From QKMZ01 sp012965515 (GTDB taxonomy: Bacteria; Cyanobacteriota; Vampirovibrionia; Obscuribacterales; Obscuribacteraceae), in NCBI GenBank assembly GCA_937879965.1, contig CALFMP010000004.1, positions 425,280 through 489,279 of the forward strand: a stretch of DNA of 64,000 nucleotides, given 5' to 3'. Below the pieces are notes generated by a model. It was not told where the DNA came from. It did not search any database and saw only the letters and a list, made by a program, of their open reading frames with translations. The translations under genes were made by a program, and so were the position numbers. Below, piece by piece: positions 9,230 to 17,831 of the stretch; the stretch's first letter is position 1; every line of letters begins with the position of its first letter.

Positions 9230-9346
9230 GGGCTCGTTTCGAGTACCCATTGCGCCGGTATATTGTTCGCCATGCTAAAGCCGTATGCGTCTGCGCGTGA
9301 GTTTCTTTGGTTGTACAATGAATGCTGTTTTTGAACAGAGGCTTTT

Positions 9347-10711
9347 TTGGCGTTACCGGATAATCCCGTTATTTCAACTGTGACAGGCAAGCTCGATGCT
9401 GACTTGCTTTCTGCGTGCATACACTGCGGACTCTGCTTGCCGGCTTGTCCTACCTACCAGGCAACGGGGCGCGAATCGGAGTCGCCGCGCGGACGTATAT
9501 ATCTTTTATCACTTGTGGAAAAAGGTGAAATTCCGTTTGCAGGAGAGGCTGCTGAACATATCGAATCATGCCTGGGCTGTCTGGGTTGCCAGACTGCATG
9601 TCCATCAGGTGTGCGATATGAGGAGATTTTGAACCAAGCGCGTCCGCATTTGAAGCGAGCTCGTCCAAAGCTTTTGCGGGCAGCACTGCGTTTCGGTTTT
9701 AGTCAAATTTTGCCAACCTACTGGTTTCTCATACTCGGCGGTAAGGTCTTTCGTGCGTTTCAACAGTTGATTCCGATACGTGCAAAAGCAGAGGAAAGGC
9801 AGACTGTTCTCGCTGGAATGACCGCGTCTCCGTTTCTAAACAGATTGAAGGCCTATGCCGCTTTCGTACCTGGTGTTCCAAAGTACAAGCCTCATCCGCG
9901 CAGACGCGAGCCGAAAACGCCCGGCGGTCAAACAATGCAACTCTTCAGTGGTTGCGTAATGGATGTTCTCTACAATCAAGTCAATCATGCAACTGCAAAG
10001 CTGCTTACGATGCAGGGCTGCCCGGTCGAGCGAAACGATCAGACCTGCTGTGGTGCCTTGGCTTTTCATGCTGGTGAAGTAGACATCGCACGAGACTTGG
10101 CGAAGCAAAACATCGAGAGATTCAAGTCGACCGATGGAAAGGTCGTGGTCACTTCTGCCGGTTGCGGAGCCATGCTCAAAGAGTACGCGCATCTGTTTGC
10201 GCCTGATGATCCGTGGCATTCGCGCGCCGAAGAGTTTTCCAAACGTGTAGTTGATGTCGTCGAGGTTCTCTCTCCTGACATAATTTCCGCACAGGAATCT
10301 GTTGCCGGTGCCGGTTCGAGCCAACTCAAAGCACCTGCCTCATCTGTGGCTTACCATGCGGCTTGCCACCTCGCGCATGCTCAGGGTATCCATAACGAGC
10401 CCAAAGAAATTCTCCTGCAACTCCAGGAAAAACTCGCTGAGCAGGGCAAGAACATGAAACTGGTTGAGTTGAGAGAAGCTGAGCACTGCTGCGGCAGTGC
10501 AGGGATTTACAACGTTATAAACACAGAACTCAGCCTCGATGTTCTCAACCGTAAGATGGAAAACATCGAGGATACGCAAGCTGAGGTCGTCGTTACGACC
10601 AACCCGGGGTGCTTGCTTCAGCTCAATGCAGGCGCTGAGTTGACAAACTCGCCGGTAAAAGTCATGCATCTTGCCGAGTTTGTCGCACGTGCATATTCTG
10701 ATTTGCATTAG
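9347..10711 (+). CDS. glcF: Glycolate oxidase iron-sulfur subunit GlcF
   Basis: The 454-residue protein has two 4Fe-4S ligand motifs, CIHCGLCLPACPTY and CLGCLGCQTACPSGV, in its first 100 residues. Two CCG domains follow, visible as CCGALAFHAGEVDIA and HCCGSAGIYN, typical of GlcF and heterodisulfide-reductase-like subunits. It passes electrons from the flavin subunits to quinones. Translation is assigned to TTG 9347, preceded by ACAGAGG at a normal distance; no better ATG lies near. It is the second gene of the glcE-glcF unit. With GcvPB nearby it suggests use of glycolate or glycine as a C2 source. Confidence 0.9.
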   Translation: MALPDNPVISTVTGKLDADLLSACIHCGLCLPACPTYQATGRESESPRGRIYLLSLVEKGEIPFAGEAAEHIESCLGCLGCQTACPSGVRYEEILNQARPHLKRARPKLLRAALRFGFSQILPTYWFLILGGKVFRAFQQLIPIRAKAEERQTVLAGMTASPFLNRLKAYAAFVPGVPKYKPHPRRREPKTPGGQTMQLFSGCVMDVLYNQVNHATAKLLTMQGCPVERNDQTCCGALAFHAGEVDIARDLAKQNIERFKSTDGKVVVTSAGCGAMLKEYAHLFAPDDPWHSRAEEFSKRVVDVVEVLSPDIISAQESVAGAGSSQLKAPASSVAYHAACHLAHAQGIHNEPKEILLQLQEKLAEQGKNMKLVELREAEHCCGSAGIYNVINTELSLDVLNRKMENIEDTQAEVVVTTNPGCLLQLNAGAELTNSPVKVMHLAEFVARAYSDLH

Positions 10712-10865
10712 TGAGCAGATTTGTTAATGGCTGAATCGCCAGCTTAGGGTAAACTTCTGACAAGCTCTCGGCTCCAAGCCGTTTTACAAGCTAAATCTAA
10801 TCCGTAAACTGGACGGATATTGGTTGTGGTGTTTGATTGATATTTACTGTGTTCGCAGGTGATAT

Positions 10866-11246
10866 ATGAGCACTGCTCGCATTTTGATCATTGAAGAAAG
10901 CGCGATGCTTCGCCAGCATTCTATGAATATGGTCGAGGAGCTGGGTTTGATTGCGCAGACGGTTGGCGATATTGAGGAGGCTTTGAAACGTCTCCAGGAG
11001 AAGGATTTCGATATTGTTCTTGTCGAAGTCAAAGCGCCGGAGCAGCACGCCGTCCAACGAATAGAGGCTCTGCGCAGGGCTACTGCCTCTTTGAGAAAGA
11101 AAGTGCCGGTTGTCGCCATGTCTTCCGGTCTTAAGCGCGGTCCGCTGCTCGCAGGCGGCGCAGACGATATCCTCATGCGCCCTTTCATGACCGGCGAACT
11201 GGAAGCCGTCATCGACCGCTGGCTTAGTCCGGGAGTTATTGCTTAG
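10866..11246 (+). CDS. Atypical single-domain receiver protein
   Basis: The 126-residue protein spans one receiver domain and little else. Aligned to CheY, the acidic pair is Glu-Glu (ILIIEES), the phospho-acceptor Asp is Glu (IVLVEVKAP), the switch Thr is Ser (AMSSG), and the invariant Lys is Arg (LMRPF). The fold motifs are preserved but the phosphorylation site is not, so it may act as a constitutively active-like or phosphorylation-independent module. ATG 10866 follows GCAGGTG. No kinase gene adjoins. Function unknown. Confidence 0.78.
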   Translation: MSTARILIIEESAMLRQHSMNMVEELGLIAQTVGDIEEALKRLQEKDFDIVLVEVKAPEQHAVQRIEALRRATASLRKKVPVVAMSSGLKRGPLLAGGADDILMRPFMTGELEAVIDRWLSPGVIA

Positions 11247-11314
11247 CCTTCGCCACGCGTGGCGAAGCTCCCGTGACAGGAAGATAAATGCGCCTCTCCT
11301 ACGGCAAGTGGGCG

Positions 11315-11455
11315 CATGCAATGCGCCCCCACGCAGCACCCCATGCAATGCGCCCCCACGCAGCACCCCATGCAATTCGCCCCCATGCAATGCGTCCCCA
11401 TGCAGCACCCCATGCAATGCGCCCCCACGCAGCCCCCCATGCAATGGGTCTCCAC
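11315..11455. repeat. 27-bp tandem repeat built from the palindromic element
   Basis: Four near-identical 27-base units (11315, 11342, 11384, 11411) begin CATGCAATGCGCCCCCACGC and end AGCACCC or AGCCCCC. A 15-base partial unit lies at 11369-11383 and a decayed copy follows 11438. The first unit is preceded by GGGCG, giving the full GGGCGCATGCAATGCGCCC palindrome seen at 1.3 and 13.8 kb. The array fills the gap between the receiver gene and the RNase D-like gene. Reading frames through it on both strands give only simple His/Pro/Ala or Gly/His-rich repeats, so it is treated as non-coding. Confidence 0.88.
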
Positions 11456-11617
11456 ACCTTGTTGTCAGGCGTCCGAGCCAGGTTAGCTAACAGTAATGCT
11501 GTTTATTTGCTGAAAAGCACGCTGAAATGCGGAGTTTTGCCCGACTATAATGATGTCGGCCGAAAGAAGGCGCCGCCTAACGTTATATATGGCGCCTGAC
11601 CAAGAGGATTCCTACTC

Positions 11618-12262
11618 ATGACTGCCATGGTTGCGCACAGAAAAGTCGAACTCTTCGAGGGCGATTTGCCTGACGAGCGTTTTGCGCATTACATGAAGAA
11701 GGCGCATATCGCCGTGGATACGGAGACAAGAGGTCTCAACATTTCAAGAGATCGCCTTTGTCTGGTCCAAATCTGCGACGACGAAGGCATTGTTAGTTTC
11801 GTTCGCTACAAAGACAAAAACAGCTTCCCCAAAGAAAGCAATGTGAAGAAGCTGATGGAAGCGCCGAATGTGATCAAGCTCTTTCACTACGCGCGCTTTG
11901 ACGTGTCGGTGATGAAGCATTACTTGAACTGCCAGACCAAGCCGATCTTTTGCACTAAGATTGCATCTAAGCTGGTTCGCACTTACACAGACAGGCACAG
12001 CCTCAAAGATTTGGTCAGCGAGTTGCTGCAGATCGAGTTGGACAAGACCAACCAATCGAGCGATTGGGCTCGTCACGATCTTTCCGAGTCGCAGATGGAA
12101 TACGCCGCCAATGACGTGCGAGTGCTATTGCCAATTTACGACAAGATTTTGGGAATGTTGAAACGCGAAGAGCGCGAGGAAATCGCGCAACGTTGTTTCG
12201 AAGCTGTGCAGGTAGTCTGCGATTTAGATTTGAAGGGTTTTTCAAACGTCTTTGAACACTAG
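11618..12262 (+). CDS. RNase D-like 3'-5' exonuclease (DEDDy)
   Basis: The 214-residue protein has all DEDDy residues: Asp34 and Glu36 in IAVDTETRGL, Asp95 in LFHYARFDVSVM, and Tyr162/Asp166 in YAANDVRVLLPIY. It lacks the HRDC domain of full RNase D, as do short cyanobacterial homologues. The expected role is 3' trimming of tRNA or other stable RNA. ATG 11618 is preceded by AAGAGGATTCCTACTC. The gcvPB start lies 19 bases after its stop, so the two are likely cotranscribed. Confidence 0.87.
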   Translation: MTAMVAHRKVELFEGDLPDERFAHYMKKAHIAVDTETRGLNISRDRLCLVQICDDEGIVSFVRYKDKNSFPKESNVKKLMEAPNVIKLFHYARFDVSVMKHYLNCQTKPIFCTKIASKLVRTYTDRHSLKDLVSELLQIELDKTNQSSDWARHDLSESQMEYAANDVRVLLPIYDKILGMLKREEREEIAQRCFEAVQVVCDLDLKGFSNVFEH

Positions 12263-12281
12263 GCAAATTGGAGTTGGTTTC

Positions 12282-13736
12282 ATGGAAAAGCTGATCTACG
12301 AAAAGTCGAGCCCGGGCAGAAGAGCACTGGTGATTGAAAAGTCCGGTGTGAAAGAGAAGAAGGCGAGTGACCTTATTCCCGCCAAGTTTGTTCGCAAAGA
12401 GTCAGCCAAGCTTGCTGAGGTCAGCGAGTTGGAAGCGGTTCGCCACTTCGTTCGCCTGTCGCATCTCAACCATGCAATCGACAAGGGATTCTACCCGCTC
12501 GGCTCATGCACGATGAAATACAATCCGAAAATCAACGACGCAATGGCGGCATTGGAGGGCTTCCGCGAACTGCATCCCATGCAGCCGGAGGATCAAATTC
12601 AGGGCGCGCTGGAATTGATTTACAACCTGGAGCGAAGCATTGCGGAAGTGGTCGGACTGCCTGCAGTTACTCTGCAACCGGCAGCCGGAGCCCACGGTGA
12701 GATGACAGGACTGCTCCTCATAAGAGCTTACTTCGAAGCTAAAGGCGATAAAGCTCGCAATAAAGTTATTGTTCCTGACACCGCTCACGGTACCAATCCT
12801 GCCACCGCTGCTCTTTGCGGTTTTGACGTTGTCGAAATCAAATCCAACGACCGCGGGCTGGTTGATATCGAAGCTTTGAAAGCGGCTCTAGGACCGGATG
12901 TCGCTGCAATCATGCTGACCAACCCGAATACTCTCGGTTTGTTCGAAGAAGAAATTGATGTTTGCCAAAAACTAGTCCATGATGCCGGCGGACTTCTCTA
13001 CTACGATGGTGCCAACTTGAACGCCATCATGGGTCTTGTGCGTCCAGGCGATATGGGCTTTGACGTCTGCCACTTGAACCTGCACAAGACTTTCTCCACA
13101 CCGCACGGCGGCGGTGGACCAGGCGGTTGCGCAGTTGCTTGTCGCAAGGAGTTGGAACCGTTCCTTCCGAAGCCGGTTATCACCAAGGAAGGTGAGCGCT
13201 ATCACCTCGATTGGAACCGTCCGCAGTCTATCGGAAAAGTCAAAGGTTTCTACGGAAACTTCGGAATTCTGGTGCGTGCTTATTCCTATATCCTGGCTCA
13301 TGGAAAGGAAGGCTTGATGCAGGTTTCCAAAGACGCGATCTTGAATGCCAATTACTTGAAAAACAAACTCAAAGGCCGCTTCACAGTGGCATATCCGCAA
13401 GCCTGCATGCACGAGTTTGTTCTTTCCGGCAATCAACAGAAGGAGCGCGGTGTTTCAACCACGAATATCGCCAAGCGCCTGCTCGACTACGGCGTCCACG
13501 CTCCGACCGTTTACTTCCCGCTTGTCGTGCCTGAAGCAATGATGATCGAGCCGACAGAGACGGAAACTAAAGAAACGCTGGACGAGTTTATCGACATTCT
13601 CAACAAGATTGACGATGAGTCGAAGAGTGAGCCTGACACCGTGCGCAATGCACCGCACACCACACCGGTTGGACGTCTGGACGAAGCGCTTGCCGCTCGT
13701 AAGCCCAACCTCTGCTGGGCGCCTGGCTGCGACTAG
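12282..13736 (+). CDS. gcvPB: Glycine dehydrogenase (decarboxylating) subunit 2
   Basis: The 484-residue protein matches the C-terminal half of the glycine-cleavage P protein in organisms with split GcvP. Diagnostic stretches are GFYPLGSCTMKYNPK, QPAAGAHGEMTGLL, and the PLP-lysine motif LNLHKTFSTPHGGGGPGG, with Lys269. Together with subunit 1 (GcvPA, not here) it decarboxylates glycine and transfers the aminomethyl group to the H protein. ATG 12282 is chosen behind TTGGAG; an in-frame TTG at 12252 would overlap the preceding gene. A palindromic repeat pair follows the stop. Confidence 0.94.
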   Translation: MEKLIYEKSSPGRRALVIEKSGVKEKKASDLIPAKFVRKESAKLAEVSELEAVRHFVRLSHLNHAIDKGFYPLGSCTMKYNPKINDAMAALEGFRELHPMQPEDQIQGALELIYNLERSIAEVVGLPAVTLQPAAGAHGEMTGLLLIRAYFEAKGDKARNKVIVPDTAHGTNPATAALCGFDVVEIKSNDRGLVDIEALKAALGPDVAAIMLTNPNTLGLFEEEIDVCQKLVHDAGGLLYYDGANLNAIMGLVRPGDMGFDVCHLNLHKTFSTPHGGGGPGGCAVACRKELEPFLPKPVITKEGERYHLDWNRPQSIGKVKGFYGNFGILVRAYSYILAHGKEGLMQVSKDAILNANYLKNKLKGRFTVAYPQACMHEFVLSGNQQKERGVSTTNIAKRLLDYGVHAPTVYFPLVVPEAMMIEPTETETKETLDEFIDILNKIDDESKSEPDTVRNAPHTTPVGRLDEALAARKPNLCWAPGCD

Positions 13737-13764
13737 AAATAGGAACGCATTGTTTCAAAAAAAG

Positions 13765-13824
13765 CGCAGGGGCGCATTGCATGCGCCCAAAACTATGAGG
13801 GCGCATGCAATGCGCCCCTACAAC
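13765..13824. repeat. Inverted pair of GTAGGGGCG-family palindromes
   Basis: Two 21-bp arms, 13768-13788 and 13799-13819, are perfect reverse complements separated by 10 bases. Each arm is itself a palindrome with GGGCGCAT and ATGCGCCC. The right copy extends to CCTACAAC, the complement of the TTGTAGG flank seen at 1.3 kb. The structure lies between the convergent gcvPB and zinc-ribbon genes, where it could fold into a large hairpin and act as a bidirectional transcript end; no T-run is present. Confidence 0.85.
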
Positions 13825-13856
13825 GTTCCGAAATGGCGTTCCGAAAACCCGAGCTA

Positions 13857-14372
13857 TTACAGAAGGTGTTTGAAGCGAACCGAGAATTTGAGATAAGCAA
13901 TCTTCTCCTGGATGCGCTCGATTTCTCTTTTGGTGCCTTTGATTGGTGTCAGGCAAACAAGTGCTGAAAGGTTGATGAATAGCATTGGAGTAATTGCCAT
14001 CATCAGCTTGCTCATGTCGTCGCCGTGGAATTCTGTATAGCACTTCATGGCAAGACCGAAGCCGATCAAGCTAAGCGTGACGAAAATCGACCAGTGCATA
14101 ATCAGGAAGATGCGTTCGCGCATTAGTAAGACAAGAAGCGAGCCTAGCTCTTTTGAAACCGCCGGGTCCACGGTGTTGCGTGTTCTTGGTCGTGCGAACA
14201 CCGGTGCTTGCCCGCCTCCTGGAGCGTTGCTGCAGGGAGACTGGGGCGAATCCGGGGCTCTACGCATCGAGGCGCCGCACTCACCGCAGAATCTCGCGCC
14301 GGCATCGATTGACGACGAACAAGTCGCACATCTAGATATGGTGCGTGTTGCGGTTTGAGAGTTGAAGGACAT
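13857..14372 (-). CDS. Zinc-ribbon membrane protein (paralogue of the 15.5 kb gene)
   Basis: The 171-residue protein opens with a zinc ribbon, CATCSSSID ... CGECGAS, then a Pro/Gly-rich linker. Two hydrophobic segments (about residues 90-112 and 120-145) follow, and a conserved tail GTKREIERIQEKIAYLKF. From YTEFHGDDMSKL onward it aligns closely with the protein encoded at 15532-16077. Start ATG 14372 is behind GGAG; upstream in-frame codons give a Cys/Trp-rich stretch unlikely to be translated. Function unknown; zinc ribbons of this type often make protein or membrane-surface contacts. Confidence 0.75.
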   Translation of the reverse strand: MSFNSQTATRTISRCATCSSSIDAGARFCGECGASMRRAPDSPQSPCSNAPGGGQAPVFARPRTRNTVDPAVSKELGSLLVLLMRERIFLIMHWSIFVTLSLIGFGLAMKCYTEFHGDDMSKLMMAITPMLFINLSALVCLTPIKGTKREIERIQEKIAYLKFSVRFKHLL

Positions 14373-14599
14373 GCGAATCTCCGCGCGCAAAGGAAGGCAG
14401 CAGATTCCAAGTTGGCATAACCAGGGGTTGAGTTGGCAATGCCAAATATAAAAGAATTGTACAAAGACATAGAGCAAAGCGTTTGCCCGTATGGATGAAA
14501 CTTCAGTAAGGAACGAGGATCCCGCGGGAGGACTGCTGCCGATAGTGCAGTAGAGTCTGAGCAGAAAAAATCAAGAAAGCGAAGACAACCCTCTTTAGA

Positions 14600-15517
14600 A
14601 TGAATGCACAAATCGGCAGAGAAGCTAGTTTGAACGGAATCGAGCCCAAAGTGCCAGAGCACATCATGCCTGTCGTAAAAGCGATCGGGTTTATTGAAGA
14701 ACGGCTAAACGAGCCGCTCGACGTTAAACAAGTGTCCGGGCATATCGGTTTTTCCGAATACTACTTTCATCGCATGTTTCTCAGCGTGCTCGGCGAATCA
14801 GTTGCTGAGTATGTGCGAAAACGCCGATTATCAGAGGCTGCGCGCAGAATACTCGCTAAAGACGAAAAGCTCATCGAGATTGCTTTAGCCTGCGGATATG
14901 ACAGCCAGGAGGCATTCACACGAGCATTCAAAACAATGTTCGGTATGACTCCAGGCGTGTTTCGCAAGCGCGGCAGAATGTCTCTGGAGAAAAAACCGGC
15001 GACTATCGACATGATGCTGCATTTGGAGGAAGGTGGTTTGACTATGCAACCTGTAATCGTGGAACACAAAGAAGAATTGGTAATTGGCATGGGCGGTAGC
15101 TTTTCCGAGAACCCTTTCTGGGAGATAAACAAACTCTGGGATAAATTCAACGAGCGAGAGAAAGAAATTCCCAACTTGAAAGGCAGCTATGCGCTCGGCG
15201 TCTGCATGCCGAAACACGACGATCTGCCTGTGAAGGAAGGCGATACCTTTGTCTATATTGCCGGTCGCCCCGTCTCAACACTGGATGACGTGCCGGAAGG
15301 TATGGTGGCAGTGAAAATCCCCGCGCGTAAATATGCAAAGTTCACGCACAAAGGGCCGCTGACGAATCTGCCCCATACGGTTAACTATATCTGGGGAACG
15401 TGGCTTCCCAAGAGCGAATACAAACACGCTCACAGTCCGGATTTCGAACTATATGATGAACGATTCGACGTCAAAAGTCTGTCCGGCGAAATCGATATCT
15501 TCGTTCCAATCGCATGA
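14600..15517 (+). CDS. AraC-family regulator with GyrI-like effector domain
   Basis: Residues 22-125 form an AraC/XylS double helix-turn-helix with FIEERLNEPLDVKQVSGHIG and IALACGYDSQEAFTRAFK. Residues about 150-305 form a GyrI/SOUL-like ligand domain with LVIGMGGSFSE and GMVAVKIPARKYAKF. This is the Rob/BmrR-like arrangement that binds hydrophobic or cationic drugs. The gene sits between two reverse-strand zinc-ribbon paralogues, suggesting it may control them. The ATG at 14600 lacks a clear ribosome-binding site; the reading frame and domain boundaries support it. Confidence 0.85.
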   Translation: MNAQIGREASLNGIEPKVPEHIMPVVKAIGFIEERLNEPLDVKQVSGHIGFSEYYFHRMFLSVLGESVAEYVRKRRLSEAARRILAKDEKLIEIALACGYDSQEAFTRAFKTMFGMTPGVFRKRGRMSLEKKPATIDMMLHLEEGGLTMQPVIVEHKEELVIGMGGSFSENPFWEINKLWDKFNEREKEIPNLKGSYALGVCMPKHDDLPVKEGDTFVYIAGRPVSTLDDVPEGMVAVKIPARKYAKFTHKGPLTNLPHTVNYIWGTWLPKSEYKHAHSPDFELYDERFDVKSLSGEIDIFVPIA

Positions 15518-15531
15518 AGTCGCGCCTAAAC

Positions 15532-16077
15532 CTAGGACTGACGCGTCAAATGAGTGTATTCCATCTGTGCTCTCAGGAATTGCAGTCTCTGCTGCAAGCG
15601 GTAAATCTCTCGTTTTGTTCCCCTTATGGGAATCATCGCGACAAAACCAACTCCATTCACGAACAAGAATGGCGTAAACGCTATGATCAGCTTAGTCATC
15701 TCATCGCCGTTGAATTCCGTGTAGGCTTTGAGTGAAAGCGAAAATCCGAAGAGATTTACACCGAGAAGCACGATGGTGTTCAAGATCAAAAGGAAGCGCT
15801 CTCTGAAGAGTGCAGACATTATCGAATTGATTTCCGCCTTTACTTTCGGCGTCATGTCGGCGAATTGAGCACGAGCAAAGAGTGGCATCTCATTTGTGCA
15901 TCGCACCGGCTTCGGTTCTTCATATGGACCGCGTGCTCTTTGCGGCATTGCCATTACGTTTCCGCACTGCCCGCAAAATTTCGCCTGCGATTCGATCGGC
16001 TCATTACATTTACCGCATCGAAGAGCGCGAAATGCATTTGCCAGTTCTGCTTTGTTTATCGAAGAAGCACTAGTCAC
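15532..16077 (-). CDS. Zinc-ribbon membrane protein (paralogue of the 13.9 kb gene)
   Basis: The 181-residue protein has an N-terminal zinc ribbon, CGKCNEPIESQAKFCGQCGN, a linker, and two hydrophobic segments (about 95-118 and 127-150). It ends with GTKREIYRLQQRLQFLRAQ. The shared block with the paralogue runs from YTEFNGDEMTKL to the tail. The start is GTG 16077, weakly supported. Its stop lies 14 bases from the stop of the AraC-type regulator. Function unknown. Confidence 0.75.
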   Translation of the reverse strand: MTSASSINKAELANAFRALRCGKCNEPIESQAKFCGQCGNVMAMPQRARGPYEEPKPVRCTNEMPLFARAQFADMTPKVKAEINSIMSALFRERFLLILNTIVLLGVNLFGFSLSLKAYTEFNGDEMTKLIIAFTPFLFVNGVGFVAMIPIRGTKREIYRLQQRLQFLRAQMEYTHLTRQS

Positions 16078-16217
16078 GGCTTTGTGACCCGTTTGAAGTC
16101 GGAGTATTAGTCAATGAATTCATAATAGGCCTGACGGCAAAAAAGTGTGCGTAATTTAATGGTCACCACCAGCAAAGAGTGGGGATCTTACGTAGTTTCC
16201 GTAGCTGCCGGGTCTCT

Positions 16218-17831
16218 CTAAACCAGAGTGCGCAGTCTTGCTGCCGCTCTTATAAGCTTTATGGCTCCACCTGGGTTGAATTTCCCTTCGGTGAAGACTT
16301 CCTTCATTACGACCTGAGAAATCATGCTGCTGTCTCTCATGGCGATGCGCTGAGCAAACGGCATAGCCGCATCAACAAAGTTGAAATCAGGGTTGATAAC
16401 CAGCGCCACGCCTTCAAGTGTGAGCAGTGCACGCATCACGTAAGTGAATTCTGTAGGCAATTTAAATGGATAGCGATAGCAGACGTCGGAGAAATCAAAC
16501 AGCACTTTGCGGAATTGCACACGGTTCAAGCCTTCCGAAAAACGCGAATTGATAATCGGCGTGAGCTCAGCTGCAAGCGCTTCTCGGTCAACTCCTTCTT
16601 CCAGGAAGCCCATCCCGATGAAATCATCGACCAAAGCCAGATAGTCTCTCTGAATTACATGGATAAATGAATTGACCAGGTGTTGCTTCAATTCATTGCT
16701 CAAGCGCCCCACCATGCCAAAATCGAAGATACCGATGCGGCCATCAGGCATGACACGCATGTTGCCCGGATGCGGATCGGCATGGAAAAAACCATCTTCC
16801 AGCAATTGTTTGAGATAGAAATTGGCGCCGATTTTGGTCAACTCGGCCCTGTTGAATCCTTGCTTTTCGAGCGAATCTACATCCGTCACTCTCGTGCCAG
16901 GAACAAATTCGATTGTCAGTACACGTCTGCCTGTAAGACGCCAGACAATGCGCGGGATATAGATGTTTGGATGATTGCGAAAATTGTGCCGGAATCGATC
17001 TGCATTTCTGCCTTCGCGGATATAGTCTATCTCTTCAAAAGTCGTGCGCGCAAACTCGTCGTTGACCGATGGCCAATCTGTGTGACGGCAAAGGCTGGGA
17101 TACTTCATCACTTCGTCTGCAACGGCACCGAGCACTTGCACGTCGTGTGCCAGTCTCTGTGAGAGATCCGGACGCTGAACTTTTACTACCACTGAGCGCC
17201 CATCTTTGAGCGTCGCTCTGTATGCCACAGAAAGCGAGGCTGCTGCAATCGGCTCTGCATCAAAATGAGCATAAAGCTGTTCAGGTGGTGCACCTAATTC
17301 GCGGATGATCGTCTCTCGAGCGATAGCGTAAGGAATGGGTTTTACTTCTTCCTGTAATTTCGCCAATTCCAACATGGCCGGAAGTGGCAACAAATCGGCG
17401 CGGGTTGAAAGAGTCTGCCCGATTTTGATAAATGTAGGACCCAGGTCGTGCAGTCGTTTCAAAAGCCAGGCGCCCAACAGGCGATACTCTTCATACTTCT
17501 CGTCGCTCAGAACGGCATTTTCGATGTCCGAGCCGTCCTTAGATGTACGCTCGAATTCGTCCATGTGATAGCGTGCAAAACCGTGCACCGCTCTGATGAT
17601 CACCCAGACGATCGGGAACACTCTCAGGGCTTCTTTCCAGCCTTGCAACTTATAGATACGCACGAAGACACGCACTGTCGACTTGACCAGTGCCCATTTC
17701 GTGACGTCGCGGAAGCTTTCTCTGACTGGATTGAAATTGCGTTCGGCCGCCGAACCAATAGCCGGAGCAGGACCGGCATCGACCTTGGTGCTGGCGATTT
17801 CTGGAGGCTTTTCTGTGACTTGTGCTTTCAC
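16218..17831 (-). CDS. UbiB/ABC1/AarF-family atypical kinase
   Basis: The 537-residue protein has the family KxGQ motif in GPTFIKIGQTLSTRADLLP (about residues 130-150), an Ala-rich loop PIAAASLSVAYRA, the catalytic FFHADPHPGN, and IFDFGMVG as the metal-binding DFG equivalent. The loop reads SLSVA where most members have S-(I/L)-(A/G)-Q-V, a small departure. UbiB-like proteins act in isoprenoid-quinone synthesis or lipid handling, and most cyanobacterial genomes carry several. A hydrophobic segment (about 68-85) near the N-terminus may associate with membrane. Confidence 0.9.
   Translation of the reverse strand: MKAQVTEKPPEIASTKVDAGPAPAIGSAAERNFNPVRESFRDVTKWALVKSTVRVFVRIYKLQGWKEALRVFPIVWVIIRAVHGFARYHMDEFERTSKDGSDIENAVLSDEKYEEYRLLGAWLLKRLHDLGPTFIKIGQTLSTRADLLPLPAMLELAKLQEEVKPIPYAIARETIIRELGAPPEQLYAHFDAEPIAAASLSVAYRATLKDGRSVVVKVQRPDLSQRLAHDVQVLGAVADEVMKYPSLCRHTDWPSVNDEFARTTFEEIDYIREGRNADRFRHNFRNHPNIYIPRIVWRLTGRRVLTIEFVPGTRVTDVDSLEKQGFNRAELTKIGANFYLKQLLEDGFFHADPHPGNMRVMPDGRIGIFDFGMVGRLSNELKQHLVNSFIHVIQRDYLALVDDFIGMGFLEEGVDREALAAELTPIINSRFSEGLNRVQFRKVLFDFSDVCYRYPFKLPTEFTYVMRALLTLEGVALVINPDFNFVDAAMPFAQRIAMRDSSMISQVVMKEVFTEGKFNPGGAIKLIRAAARLRTLV

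Noticed and set aside
11315..11455. Possible CRISPR array
   Set aside because: The units are contiguous with no unique spacers, and no cas gene is nearby.
11288..11599. Plus-strand frame reading repeated His-Ala-Met-Arg-Pro, and its reverse counterpart rich in Gly, His and Leu
   Set aside because: Both are translations of the 27-bp tandem repeat, with no ribosome-binding site or homology; the DNA repeat explains them.
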